Assembly (NCBI RefSeq): GCF_002115745.1
Contig: NZ_JFKB01000004.1
Coordinates: forward strand, 62,001 to 126,000
Length of the DNA stretch: 64,000 bases
Source of the DNA: Thalassospira alkalitolerans
Lineage (GTDB): Bacteria > Pseudomonadota > Alphaproteobacteria > Rhodospirillales > Thalassospiraceae
Direction: 5' to 3'
Below are positions 36,268 through 45,261 of this stretch, piece after piece (position 1 is the stretch's first letter; every line of letters begins with the position of its first letter). Under the pieces are notes generated by a model that worked only from the letters and a program-made list of their open reading frames with translations, was not told the origin of the DNA and ran no database searches. The translations under genes and the position numbers were made by a program.

Positions 36268-37242
36268 ATGCCTGACATCGTCATAAAGAAGATCAAGAAA
36301 GGTGGCCATGGCGGCCATCACGGCGGGTCGTGGAAAGTCGCCTACGCTGATTTTGTCACGGCTATGATGGCATTCTTTTTATTACTTTGGCTGCTAAGCA
36401 GTGCGACCGAGGAGCAGCTTCAGGGGGTTTCAAACTACTTCACCCCGGAAACAATTTCACAAAATGAGTCCGGATCAGGCGGAATTTTGGGAGGCACCAG
36501 CCTTGCGAAGGAGGGATCACTTCGATCCGAAGCTGGGAATCCCACGGTCAGTATGGATATTCCGCCGGTGAAAACCCCCGAAGAAATTGCCGAACTGCAA
36601 CGCGCACAGCAGGAAGACAAGGAATTCAAAGAGGCTGAGGAAGAACTGCGTAAGGCAATTGAAAACTCGCCCGATCTGCAGGAACTGGCCAAGAATATCC
36701 GGATTGAAGAAACGGATGAAGGGCTGCGCATTCAAATTCTGGACGAAGATGGTACCGCAATGTTCCCCAGTGGTAGCGCACAAATGGCAGAACACACCAA
36801 ACTTTTGTTATCCAAAGTGGCTGAAGCTATCGAAAGCATGCCGCAAAACATCGCGATTGAGGGACATACCGATGCAATTCCGTTCACAACGATAACCGGT
36901 TACAGCAACTGGGAACTATCATCGGACCGTGCATTGGCCACGCGGCGTGAACTCGAAACTCTTGGTCTTACGGCAAAACGCTTTGCCAAAGTGGCCGGAC
37001 TGGCCGATACCGACCCCTTAATGCCAGAGGCCCCTGAAAATGAACGTAATCGTCGTATTAGCATTACACTTTTGCGGGGTACAGGTCATCGCCCGGCACT
37101 TGAGGGCGAACAACCAAATGGCAATGGTACACCAGTGACTAAGAATGGTGATGTCTCTGAGACGGGAACACAATCAGAACCTTTGTCGTCGGGCCAACCA
37201 ACCACTCGCCGACCAAGCTTCGCAGTTCCATCCGACCGCTAA
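36268..37242 (+). CDS. motB: Flagellar motor stator protein MotB
   Basis: This 324-residue protein has a basic, Gly/His-rich start (KKGGHGGHHGG), then WKVAYADFVTAMMAFFLLLWLL with the proton-binding Asp28 at the start of the single transmembrane helix. A linker is followed by an OmpA-type peptidoglycan-binding domain at about 165-275 (IEGHTDAIPF, NWELSSDRALATRRELE). A low-complexity hydrophilic tail of about 50 residues follows. It anchors the stator to the wall. It is paired with motA. Confidence 0.96.
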   Translation: MPDIVIKKIKKGGHGGHHGGSWKVAYADFVTAMMAFFLLLWLLSSATEEQLQGVSNYFTPETISQNESGSGGILGGTSLAKEGSLRSEAGNPTVSMDIPPVKTPEEIAELQRAQQEDKEFKEAEEELRKAIENSPDLQELAKNIRIEETDEGLRIQILDEDGTAMFPSGSAQMAEHTKLLLSKVAEAIESMPQNIAIEGHTDAIPFTTITGYSNWELSSDRALATRRELETLGLTAKRFAKVAGLADTDPLMPEAPENERNRRISITLLRGTGHRPALEGEQPNGNGTPVTKNGDVSETGTQSEPLSSGQPTTRRPSFAVPSDR

Positions 37243-37354
37243 TCCATATTCAGGCTATTTCGGATATTGCATCATGTCGCCCTTTAAACTGTCATGATTT
37301 GTACCTAATCTTATATTAAGAAATAATCGTCCGAAACTGGGGCAAGTACGCGAC

Positions 37355-38137
37355 ATGACAGTCAATCAAAGACGGCTGACGCAACATTACTTTATGACAG
37401 CGCCAATGCCCTGCCCCTATCTGGCTGGTAGGTTTGAACGTAAGCTGGTGACCGAATTACGAGGCCCAGAAGCCAATAACGTTCATGACCTTCTGTCACG
37501 TGCCGGTTTCCGCCGTAGTCATTCCATTGCCTATCTTCCTGCCTGTAGTGAATGCGATGCCTGTGTTCCGGTTCGGGTACGTTGTCAGGATTTCAAACCA
37601 TCGAAATCTTTTCGCCGTATCTCGGCCAGAAACAATGACCTGATACGGAATGTCCTTCCACCATCCGCAACTCAGGAACAGTTTCAGCTTTTCAGCCAAT
37701 ATCAGGATGCCCGACACGGCAACGGCGACATGGCGCGCATGGATGCCCGTGATTATCGAGCCATGATCGAGGACAGCACTGTTGATACATCGATCTTTGA
37801 ATATCGCCGTCCTGACGGTAGCCTGATTGCGGTCGCCCTCGTGGATAATTTATCAGACGGACTTTCTGCTGTTTACAGCTTCTTTGACCCGAAGGAACAA
37901 CGTCGTGGCCTTGGCACTTTTATCATTCTTGATATGATAAAAGAGGCCCAGTCTTTTGAAATTCCACATGTTTACCTTGGGTACTGGATCGATGAATGTC
38001 GCAAGATGTCCTACAAAATGCGCTTTCAGCCTCTTGAAGGATTCAAAGCAGGTGAATGGGCACGCATGGATGATGGTAAGGGCGCTTTAGGTGAACCTCA
38101 TGACACGAAACCGGCCTCATTTACATCAATAGACTAA
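37355..38137 (+). CDS. bpt: Arginyl/leucyl-tRNA-protein transferase Bpt
   Basis: This 260-residue protein begins MTVNQRRLTQHYFMTAP and carries the cysteine-rich CSECDACVPVRVRCQDF near 65-81 and the GNAT-like C-terminal half (YSFFDPKEQRRGLGTFIILDM, then HVYLGYWIDECRKMSYK). Bacterial Bpt enzymes attach leucine (Ate-type, arginine) to N-terminal Asp or Glu, marking proteins for ClpAP in the N-degron pathway. Its length matches the family. It stands alone between motB and the TRAP binding-protein gene. Confidence 0.93.
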   Translation: MTVNQRRLTQHYFMTAPMPCPYLAGRFERKLVTELRGPEANNVHDLLSRAGFRRSHSIAYLPACSECDACVPVRVRCQDFKPSKSFRRISARNNDLIRNVLPPSATQEQFQLFSQYQDARHGNGDMARMDARDYRAMIEDSTVDTSIFEYRRPDGSLIAVALVDNLSDGLSAVYSFFDPKEQRRGLGTFIILDMIKEAQSFEIPHVYLGYWIDECRKMSYKMRFQPLEGFKAGEWARMDDGKGALGEPHDTKPASFTSID

Positions 38138-38199
38138 AGTATAGCCGTCCTTATCGATCCTAGGTTGCCTCCCTCTCTGGACGGATATAAGGTTTATGA

Positions 38200-38220
38200 C
38201 AAAGTCGCATGACGACTTTG
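38200..38220. promoter_or_regulatory. Perfect 8-5-8 palindrome upstream of the TRAP binding-protein gene
   Basis: CAAAGTCG and CGACTTTG are perfect inverted repeats around CATGA, 43-63 nt before the start codon. A TATAAG hexamer lies just upstream at 38186-38191. It may be an operator, a leader hairpin, or part of the bpt terminator, though no T-run follows. Confidence 0.45.
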
Positions 38221-38262
38221 AATAAATAAATCATGAGCTTGCATCTTTGGGAGGCTATATCA

Positions 38263-39357
38263 ATGAAACGTCGCCAATTTCTTTCCGGCGCAGCGGTTGC
38301 CGGTGCGACTGCTGCTGTCGCGTCCACTTTTTCAAAACCGGCCCTTGCTCAGGACGTACGCGAATGGCGTATGGTCACCACCTGGCCTAAAAATTTTCCG
38401 GGTCTGGGAACCGGGGCCAACCTTCTTGCTGAATACATCAACAAGGCCTCTGACGGCCGTTTGAAAATTACGGTTTACGGTGCCGGGGAAATTGTTCCGG
38501 CATTCGAAGCAATTGATGCTGTTGGCAATGGCACCGTGGAAATGGGGCACGGCGCACCGTATTACTGGAAAGGTAAAGTCGACGCCACCCAGTATATTGC
38601 TGCGATGCCGTTCGGCCTGAATGCGCAGGAACAGAACGCTTGGTTCCAGTGGGGCGGCGGTCAGGAACTTGCCGACAAAGTTTACTCTGAACTGAACTGT
38701 AAGTTCTTCCCGTCGGGCAATACCGGCACTCAGATGGGGGGCTGGTTCAACAAGGAAATGAATACCATTGACGACTATAAAGGTCTGAAAATGCGTATTC
38801 CGGGTCTTGGTGGTGAAGTTGTCAAGGCTGCTGGTGGTAACGTCGTTAACCTTCCAGGGGGCGAAATTCCGCCGGCACTTCAGTCTGGCGCAATTGATGC
38901 GACTGAATGGGTTGGCCCTTATAACGATTTGGCATTCGGCCTCTATAAATCGGCGAAATTCTACTACTATCCGGGCTGGCACGAACCGGCGACAGTTCTT
39001 GACAACTTCATCAACCTTGATGCCTGGAATGATCTTTCGGACGACATTAAGGCCATTGTCGAGCAAGCAAATCGTGCCGTAAACCAGATGGTTCTGTCGG
39101 AATTCACCGCGCGGAACAATCAGGCCCTACAGACCTTGCGCGATAAGCACAATGTTGATGTTCGCCCGTTTTCTGACGACATCCTAACCAATCTTGGTGC
39201 CCTTTCAGGCAAAGTTCTGCGTGACCTCGTTGCGTCGAACCCGCTGTCCCAGGAAGTCTTTGAAAGCCTGATCAGCTTCCGTTCGCAAGCAATCGGCTGG
39301 TCTAAGTTCTCGGAAGCCGCATTTGCACAGGCACGTATCCTGCCGTTCAAATACTAA
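38263..39357 (+). CDS. TRAP transporter substrate-binding protein, TakP-like (DctP family)
   Basis: This 364-residue protein has a twin-arginine-like signal MKRRQFLSGAAVAGATAAVAS, then the DctP fold beginning REWRMVTTWPKNFPGLGTGANLLAEYI, typical of the TakP subgroup that binds alpha-keto acids. Ligand-site features include GAIDATEWVGPYND near 215 and the conserved arginine in KGLKMRIPG. Keto-acid specificity is inferred from resemblance only. A GGGAGG ribosome site lies about 9 nt before ATG 38263; an upstream in-frame ATG lacks one. It converges on the dctM/dctQ genes instead of sitting beside them on the same strand. Confidence 0.93.
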   Translation: MKRRQFLSGAAVAGATAAVASTFSKPALAQDVREWRMVTTWPKNFPGLGTGANLLAEYINKASDGRLKITVYGAGEIVPAFEAIDAVGNGTVEMGHGAPYYWKGKVDATQYIAAMPFGLNAQEQNAWFQWGGGQELADKVYSELNCKFFPSGNTGTQMGGWFNKEMNTIDDYKGLKMRIPGLGGEVVKAAGGNVVNLPGGEIPPALQSGAIDATEWVGPYNDLAFGLYKSAKFYYYPGWHEPATVLDNFINLDAWNDLSDDIKAIVEQANRAVNQMVLSEFTARNNQALQTLRDKHNVDVRPFSDDILTNLGALSGKVLRDLVASNPLSQEVFESLISFRSQAIGWSKFSEAAFAQARILPFKY

Positions 39358-39378
39358 GCATCCCAACTAACAAAACCG

Positions 39379-39408
39379 AAAGGGTCGGCATTTGCCGGCC
39401 CTTTTTCG
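39379..39408 (+). terminator. Terminator of the TRAP binding-protein gene
   Basis: AAAGGGTCGGC and GCCGGCCCTTT form an 11-bp stem with one G-T pair, loop ATTT, followed by TTC after the T-run. It lies 21 nt after the stop codon. Confidence 0.85.
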
Positions 39409-39441
39409 ATTTCAAGATCTTGTGAATGTGCTTTAACGCAG

Positions 39442-39467
39442 AAAAGGCGCCCCAAAAGGCGCCTTTT
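39442..39467 (-). terminator. Terminator of the dctQ-dctM operon
   Basis: AAAAGGCGCC and GGCGCCTTTT form a perfect 10-bp stem over a 6-nt loop. On the minus strand the T-run ends the stem, and it lies 25 nt beyond the dctM stop. Confidence 0.85.
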
Positions 39468-39491
39468 CAAAACATTTGGGTCGCCCCGATG

Positions 39492-40868
39492 TTACCTGAA
39501 CAAAATACTCGGCAGCCACGTGGCCAGTGCAGGGAACGCAGCAACAAGACCAAGTCCCACGACCTGAATCAGGACGAACGGAACAATACCGCGGTAAATA
39601 TCCATTGTCCGGATTGAGGGTGGTGCAACACCACGCAGATAGAACAATGCAAACCCGAATGGCGGTGTCAGGAAGCTGGTTTGCAGGTTGATTGCAATCA
39701 TCACGCCCAACCAAACTGGATTGATATCCATTTTTAGCAGGATCGGCCCAACAATCGGAACAACCACAAACACGATTTCAATGAAATCCAGGAAGAAGCC
39801 CATCACAAACATCAGTAGCATAACGACAAGCATCGCACTGAAGACGCCGCCCGGAAGATTGTTCAGAAGCTCTTCGACCAGACGATCACCACCCAGACCA
39901 CGGAACACCAGCGAGAACACAGATGCCCCGAGCAATATGACAAAGACCATTGCACTGATCTGAACCGTCTGACGGGTCACGTGACGCAATACATCCCATG
40001 ACAGGCGTTTATAAAACGCAGCAAGAATAATGGCACCGACACCACCAAAAGCAGCAGATTCTGTCGGCGTTGCAATCCCCGTCAGGATTGATCCAAGCAC
40101 CGCAATAATCAAAAGCCCCGGAGGCATAAGCGCACGGAGTACTTCACCCCAAAGCCCATCGGGACGTTTATCCTTTACCAATGATGGTGCGGATGTGGGA
40201 TCGAGAAACGCCTGGATGAGAATCCAGCAAATATAAAGCCCAACCAGCAGCAGTCCCGGAATAAAGGCACCGGCAAACAAGTCGATAACCGATACAGGTT
40301 CCGGCGCCCAGTTACCAAGCGAACGTTGTGCTTCGGCATAAGCCCCTTGAAGAATATCCCCCAAAAGAACCAGCACGATTGACGGCGGAATGATCTGACC
40401 AAGTGTACCTGATGCACAGATAATACCGGTCGACAAACGCGGGCTATACCCCGCCTTTTGCATTGCCGGCAGGCTAAGCAATCCCATGGTTACAACCGTT
40501 GCACCGACAATACCGGTGGACGCCGCCAACAGCATACCAACAATCACCACGGAAATACCAAGACCGGCACGCATGGTGCCAAACAGCAGCCCCATGGTCG
40601 TCAGAAGCTTTTCCGCGATACGTGCACGTTCCAGCATCACGCCCATAAAGACGAAAAGCGGAATGGCGACATATAGCTCGTTGGTCATCACCCCAAAATA
40701 GCGTGATGGCAGCGATCCCAAAAGCGGCAGGTCAAACGTCCCCATCGAATTGCCGATAAGCGCAAATGCAAGACCGGTCCCCGCCAGCGAAAACGCCACC
40801 GGAAAACCGAGAAGAAGAACGCCGCAGGCAACTGCGAACATTACAAGGCTAAGAATTTCCCCCGTCAT
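39492..40868 (-). CDS. dctM: TRAP transporter large permease DctM
   Basis: This 458-residue, very hydrophobic protein has roughly 12-13 transmembrane helices. Family features include the glycine-rich ASTGIVGATVVTMGLLSLPAM near 115-135, GIICASGTLGQIIPPSIVLVL near 150-170, and GIATPTESAAFGGVGAI near 264. DctM is the sodium-coupled transport subunit, working with DctQ and the binding protein. It overlaps dctQ by one nucleotide, so translation is coupled. It ends at its own terminator, facing the binding-protein gene. Confidence 0.96.
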   Translation of the reverse strand: MTGEILSLVMFAVACGVLLLGFPVAFSLAGTGLAFALIGNSMGTFDLPLLGSLPSRYFGVMTNELYVAIPLFVFMGVMLERARIAEKLLTTMGLLFGTMRAGLGISVVIVGMLLAASTGIVGATVVTMGLLSLPAMQKAGYSPRLSTGIICASGTLGQIIPPSIVLVLLGDILQGAYAEAQRSLGNWAPEPVSVIDLFAGAFIPGLLLVGLYICWILIQAFLDPTSAPSLVKDKRPDGLWGEVLRALMPPGLLIIAVLGSILTGIATPTESAAFGGVGAIILAAFYKRLSWDVLRHVTRQTVQISAMVFVILLGASVFSLVFRGLGGDRLVEELLNNLPGGVFSAMLVVMLLMFVMGFFLDFIEIVFVVVPIVGPILLKMDINPVWLGVMIAINLQTSFLTPPFGFALFYLRGVAPPSIRTMDIYRGIVPFVLIQVVGLGLVAAFPALATWLPSILFR

Positions 40869-41413
40869 TAAATGCCCTCGTGCTCTTCTTCTTTGATTTC
40901 AAATTCTCGATGTCCCGCCAACACAAGGATGCTGCGTGCGGCAAGGGAAAGGCCCTGCAAGCCAATCAGAGCACAGAAAATCAGAATAACAGATTTATAA
41001 AGAAACAAACCTTGCAGACCGCCGGTTTCGTGCGAGCCTTCAAGGCGGCTCCAACTGGTCATCACATAGGGGTAACTATAGATGTAGACCATGGCGATCA
41101 CTGGCAGAAGCAGGAAAAGCGAACCGAAAAGATCGACCCATGCCTTATAGCGCGCCGACGCGGGACGATAAAAAACGTCCACCCGAACATGACCTCCATG
41201 CAACAGCGTATAGCCAGCACCCACCATGAATACGATGCCATGCAGCCACATGTAACTTTCCTGCATCGACACCCAGCCGATGGAAAAGCCGTATCGCAAT
41301 GTCGCCACAAGGAATGTGATTACCACCATAGGGATCACAAGCCAGGCAACGCCACGTCCGATCCAGTCATTTAGACCGTCGATAAAACGGACGAAACTCC
41401 CTAGAAAATTCAC
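40868..41413 (-). CDS. dctQ: TRAP transporter small permease DctQ
   Basis: This 181-residue protein has four predicted transmembrane helices (about 19-38, 51-65, 92-112, 135-160) and the family segment SMQESYMWLHGIVFMVGAGYTLLHGGHVRVDVFY. It stabilises DctM and contacts the binding protein. Its stop overlaps the dctM start by one nucleotide. The 269 nt upstream hold a perfect palindrome and the parC terminator. Confidence 0.94.
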   Translation of the reverse strand: MNFLGSFVRFIDGLNDWIGRGVAWLVIPMVVITFLVATLRYGFSIGWVSMQESYMWLHGIVFMVGAGYTLLHGGHVRVDVFYRPASARYKAWVDLFGSLFLLLPVIAMVYIYSYPYVMTSWSRLEGSHETGGLQGLFLYKSVILIFCALIGLQGLSLAARSILVLAGHREFEIKEEEHEGI

Positions 41414-41517
41414 GTTTTCACTCCCACGCCCTTTTTGAAACTCACAGGAAATTTGCGGGCTCCTTGTTTATCAGGTTGCGAAGTTACATATTTACGGGTC
41501 AAAACGCCATATATTTT

Positions 41518-41531
41518 GCCTGTTTACAGGC
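41518..41531. promoter_or_regulatory. Palindrome upstream of dctQ-dctM
   Basis: GCCTGT and ACAGGC are perfect inverted repeats around TT (14 bp), 105-118 nt before the dctQ start. It could be the operator of a dimeric regulator. No regulator gene is adjacent, and the binding-protein promoter has a different palindrome. Confidence 0.35.
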
Positions 41532-41614
41532 CAATACGTCGTCTGGAATAAAAACAATCAGAATTTCGGAAAAGTCCGAGGGGAATTCATTCTGATATCT
41601 ACCTGATAAACGGC

Positions 41615-41649
41615 AAAAAGGGACAATGACCGTTAAGTCATTATCCCTT
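41615..41649 (-). terminator. Terminator of the parC operon
   Basis: On the minus strand AAGGGA starts a 13-bp stem (one T-G pair) around loop TTAACG, ending TCCCTTTTTG. It lies about 35 nt past the parC stop and closes the rpoZ-to-parC gene array. Confidence 0.85.
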
Positions 41650-41682
41650 CGAAATTCCAGCTATCTCTTTGGAAAAGATAAT

Positions 41683-43926
41683 CTATTCAAATTTATTGGA
41701 TCGCGGGAACCCGGTTGGCGGCTGCCGCCCGGCACCGGCACGCTTGCCCAACCATTCAGAAAGGTCTGTAACGGTACGAGTGCGGCCTTCGCTGCCCCCC
41801 ATTGTCCAACTCAGGCCTTCTTCAAGGTTGAACAATATAAGGTCAGCCATACCGCCCTGACGGTATTTCTGCAGGATAACACCACGACCACGCGTCATTT
41901 CCGGTACTTCGGCAATCGGATAAATCAACAGCTTGCGGTTATCCCCCAATACGGCAACATGGTCCATATCAACAGGAAGGAAAATTCTGGCCTCTTCATC
42001 TTTGCCGAGGTTAAGGATTTGCTTACCGTTTTTGGTTTGCGCAATCACATCGGCTTCTGCAACCTGGAAACCGCGCCCGGCCGAACTTGCGACAAGCAAA
42101 TTGCGGCCTGGCTTATGAACAACCATTGCAACAATGTCATGTTCCTGCGGCAAATCAATTGTCAGCCGGATCGGTTCACCATGCCCGCGCCCGCCCGGAA
42201 GCTTGTCACAGGGCATCGTATAACAACGCCCCTCGGTGCTCATGATCAGAATCTTGTCTGTCGTAAAGGCCTTAAGCGCAAAACGACTTTCGTCACCGTC
42301 CTTGAACTTCAGGTCGCCGATATCCGCCGTATGCCCCTTAAGGGCCCGGATCCAACCCATTTTCGAACAGATCACCATAATTGGTTCACGTTCGATCAGG
42401 GCCTCAAGCGGCACTTCGATTTCTTCGGGTGTGTCACCAATGACGGTACGACGTTTCCCAAGAACCGTTTTTGCACCAAACTTTTCGCGCATTTCGACGA
42501 CTTCATCGCGGATTTTCGTCCAGCGCATGCTCTCGCTGGCCAGAAGAGCTTCAAGCCCTTCTTTCTCTTCGGTCAGTTTTGAGTGCTCATTCTTGATTTC
42601 CATCTCTTCGAGCTTGCGCAACGACCGCAAACGCATATTCAGGATCGCGTCGGCCTGAACCTCGCTTAAGCCAAAGGTCTTCATCAAACAGACTTTTGGT
42701 TCGTCCTCAAATCGGATGATGCGGATGATTTCATCAAGATTAAGATACGCCACCAGATAACCATCAAGAACTTCAAGGCGATGGTTAATCTTTGCCAGAC
42801 GATGATTGGAACGACGGATCAAAACGTCCTGTCGGTGGGCCAAAAAGGCACGCAATACTTCGCGCAAATTCATCACGCGCGGCGTATTGTCACCATCAAG
42901 AACATTCATGTTCAAACCAAACCGGATTTCCAGTTCGGTATTCTTGAACAACATTTCCATCAGATGTTCTGGTTCAACCGCGCGGGTTCGCGGCTCAAAC
43001 ACCAGACGGATCAGATCGGTCGATTCATCACGAACATCTGCCAGAAGAGGAAGTTTCTTTAAAACCATAAGGTCGGCAATACGCTCAACCAGTTTGGCTT
43101 TTTGCACCTGATAGGGAACTTCGGTCACGACGATCTGAAACAGACCGTGGCTAAGCTTTTCAACTTCCCATTTCGCGCGCAGGCGGAATGATCCACGTCC
43201 TGTGGCATAGGCTTCCAGAATGTTTTCGCTTGGTTCGACCAGAACACCGCCTGTCGGGAAATCTGGCCCTGGAACACAACGAACAAGGTCGGCAATCGAG
43301 GTATCAGGATTGTCGATCAGCTTGATCAGACCCGCACAGAGTTCGTCCGCATTATGCGGCGGAATGTTGGTTGCCATACCAACCGCAATGCCCGAGGCGC
43401 CATTGGCCAGCAGGTTCGGAAACGCTGCGGGCATGACGATCGGTTCATGGTCCTCGCCGTCATAAGTCGGGCGGAAATCAACTGAATCTTCGTCAAGGCC
43501 ATCCATAAGCGCCGCGGCAACGGCTGTCATGCGGGCCTCGGTATAACGCATCGCAGCCGCGTTATCGCCATCGATATTGCCAAAGTTACCCTGCCCGTCG
43601 ACCAACGGATATCGGACGGCAAAATCCTGTGCCAATCGTACAAGTGCGTCATAGACCGACTGATCACCATGCGGGTGATATTTACCGATCACGTCACCGA
43701 CAACACGGGCACATTTTTTAAAGCCATGTTCGGGATTAAGTTTCAGCTGACGCATTGCATACAGCAAACGCCGATGCACCGGTTTCAGACCATCGCGCAC
43801 ATCAGGAAGAGAGCGCGACATGATCGTTGACATGGCATAGGCGAGATAACGTTCGCTTAATGCATCAGCAAGGCGGGTTTCCCGGATTTGGCCGGCATTG
43901 GTCGGATCGGAAGTCTTGGTGCTCAT
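41683..43926 (-). CDS. parC: DNA topoisomerase IV subunit A
   Basis: This 747-residue type-IIA topoisomerase has the breakage-reunion domain with [18 protein letters not shown] (83-100), catalytic Tyr128 in [10 protein letters not shown], coiled-coil arms, and a short C-terminal beta-pinwheel. It decatenates daughter chromosomes with ParE, which is not in the window. The quinolone-region serine of E. coli ParC (Ser80) is Gln89 here, and Glu84 is Asp93. The length fits alphaproteobacterial ParC and is well below GyrA. It lies 138 nt after recO and ends at a strong terminator. Confidence 0.95.
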   Translation of the reverse strand: MSTKTSDPTNAGQIRETRLADALSERYLAYAMSTIMSRSLPDVRDGLKPVHRRLLYAMRQLKLNPEHGFKKCARVVGDVIGKYHPHGDQSVYDALVRLAQDFAVRYPLVDGQGNFGNIDGDNAAAMRYTEARMTAVAAALMDGLDEDSVDFRPTYDGEDHEPIVMPAAFPNLLANGASGIAVGMATNIPPHNADELCAGLIKLIDNPDTSIADLVRCVPGPDFPTGGVLVEPSENILEAYATGRGSFRLRAKWEVEKLSHGLFQIVVTEVPYQVQKAKLVERIADLMVLKKLPLLADVRDESTDLIRLVFEPRTRAVEPEHLMEMLFKNTELEIRFGLNMNVLDGDNTPRVMNLREVLRAFLAHRQDVLIRRSNHRLAKINHRLEVLDGYLVAYLNLDEIIRIIRFEDEPKVCLMKTFGLSEVQADAILNMRLRSLRKLEEMEIKNEHSKLTEEKEGLEALLASESMRWTKIRDEVVEMREKFGAKTVLGKRRTVIGDTPEEIEVPLEALIEREPIMVICSKMGWIRALKGHTADIGDLKFKDGDESRFALKAFTTDKILIMSTEGRCYTMPCDKLPGGRGHGEPIRLTIDLPQEHDIVAMVVHKPGRNLLVASSAGRGFQVAEADVIAQTKNGKQILNLGKDEEARIFLPVDMDHVAVLGDNRKLLIYPIAEVPEMTRGRGVILQKYRQGGMADLILFNLEEGLSWTMGGSEGRTRTVTDLSEWLGKRAGAGRQPPTGFPRSNKFE

Positions 43927-44064
43927 GAACGGTTTTTCTTGTTGCTTGGCAGGGTTGATCTATTTTGGCCGTCGATCTGGCAGAGCCACATCTCGGTGCC
44001 ATTTGCAAACATACTACGGCGGGGATGGTTCTGGTCAACACAAGTCCGCATCGCGATTGCGGAT

Positions 44065-44820
44065 TTATTTTTCAACCATATCATGCAAACGCCAAACATG
44101 ACTGACCAATCGGTCACGCGCTGCAACTGGTTTAACGCCTTTGACTTCAAAAATATCGCGATGAATGAAGAAACCAGTCAATTTCAGACCCTGACGGCAT
44201 TGGTCATACAAATCAGTTTCCCGGTTGCTTTGAGTGGCCCGTTGACCGGCCAGAAAGGCTGGCAGCAATAACAGACGATCACGATAAGCAGCCCCGGCTG
44301 CTTCGGATACAGCCCGGCCACTTTTCGGGGATACAAAACAAAGGTCTTCTGTCGCATCGGTGGCGGCACAACGATCAAATTGCAACGCATATCCAAGCGC
44401 GTCCAGCAACCCCACCTCCCACCGGATATAGGCAGCAAGCCACTGATCGGATTTAAGTGCGGATAAAAGCGCTACGGTTCCGTGATAAAGCGATGAATGT
44501 GCTTCGCGTTCAGGCAAGGTAACTTCAAGCATTGCACAGGCTGAACTTAATGCCATCAACGGTCCCGGTGACAATAGGATATCAGCGACATGTGCACCGG
44601 TTAATTCACAGCGAAACTGCCCTAAATGTTCAGCCAAACGGGCTGACCACCCCACCCGGACTTCATTCCCGGGTTCAAGCGTACCACGCATGGATTTACT
44701 GGTCGCCCCGCGAACCATCCCTGCATAGCGGCCATAGTCACGGGTTAAAACCGATAATCGGACAGAGTTTTCGCCAAGTTTGCGCGTGGACAGGACGATC
44801 GCATCATCACGCCAATCCAT
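44065..44820 (-). CDS. recO: DNA repair protein RecO
   Basis: This 251-residue protein has an N-terminal OB fold (MDWRDDAIVLSTRKLGENSVRLSVLTRDYGRYAGMVRG, an opening typical of alphaproteobacterial RecO), then a helical domain. The four cysteines of zinc-binding RecO are not all evident. RecO with RecR loads RecA onto SSB-covered DNA. It follows two tiny membrane-protein genes and era, and precedes parC. The era-recO link is conserved widely. Confidence 0.93.
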   Translation of the reverse strand: MDWRDDAIVLSTRKLGENSVRLSVLTRDYGRYAGMVRGATSKSMRGTLEPGNEVRVGWSARLAEHLGQFRCELTGAHVADILLSPGPLMALSSACAMLEVTLPEREAHSSLYHGTVALLSALKSDQWLAAYIRWEVGLLDALGYALQFDRCAATDATEDLCFVSPKSGRAVSEAAGAAYRDRLLLLPAFLAGQRATQSNRETDLYDQCRQGLKLTGFFIHRDIFEVKGVKPVAARDRLVSHVWRLHDMVEK

Positions 44821-44829
44821 CCAAGCCCC

Positions 44830-44994
44830 CTAGAAACCGCGCGGCAAGATCAATCGGGTCACCAGAAAGAAAAGACCTACCAGACTGGAAACAAGACAGA
44901 TAAGTGCGACGAAAAAGACAACACGCTTTAGCATGCTATTACCTTGAACTTCTTCGATTGCCCTATCGATAGGATCATTTTGGTGCGGGGTCAT
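44830..44994 (-). CDS. Small single-pass membrane protein (54 residues), era-recO interval
   Basis: ATG 44994 opens a 54-residue protein, MTPHQNDPIDRAIEEVQGN followed by one clear transmembrane helix (about 22-46, KRVVFFVALICLVSSLVGLF) and a short basic tail LPRGF. The predicted topology is N-in. It overlaps the preceding small gene by 4 nt (ATGA), strong support that it is translated. I do not recognise a family. It ends 9 nt before recO. Confidence 0.65.
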   Translation of the reverse strand: MTPHQNDPIDRAIEEVQGNSMLKRVVFFVALICLVSSLVGLFFLVTRLILPRGF

Positions 44995-45224
44995 TGTAAT
45001 GGTCCGGTTCCAGTCATGCGCCACACCAAGCCAAGAACAAACGTCACCACGGCCGCAAGCAGCGCCAGAAAATTGACCGGACGTGACAGGAACGATTTTT
45101 CACGTTCCAAGCGTTTGCCGTCATGGCGATAACGGAATGGGCGGCGGGCAACACGTGCAACGATCATTGCGGCAACAGCGCCGACAACGATCATCACAAT
45201 ACCCCATAAAGAACCGCTATCCAT
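44991..45224 (-). CDS. Small two-helix membrane protein (77 residues), era-recO interval
   Basis: ATG 45224 has GCAGGA about 6 nt upstream, favoured over TTG 45248. The 77-residue product has two transmembrane helices, about 5-24 (SLWGIVMIVVGAVAAMIVA) and 52-70 (FLALLAAVVTFVLGLVWR), joined by a basic loop RRPFRYRHDGKRLEREK. No known family is recognised. It starts 37 nt after era and couples by ATGA to the next small gene. With that gene it may form a small membrane complex, but this is inference. Confidence 0.65.
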   Translation of the reverse strand: MDSGSLWGIVMIVVGAVAAMIVARVARRPFRYRHDGKRLEREKSFLSRPVNFLALLAAVVTFVLGLVWRMTGTGPLQ

Positions 45225-45261
45225 GTCCCATCCTGCAAAAATCCGCAAACATCACAAATGA

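Noticed and set aside
41626-42582. Long plus-strand open frame (318 codons) antisense to parC
   Set aside because: It lies opposite well-supported parC coding sequence, resembles no protein family, and is the usual shadow of codon bias.
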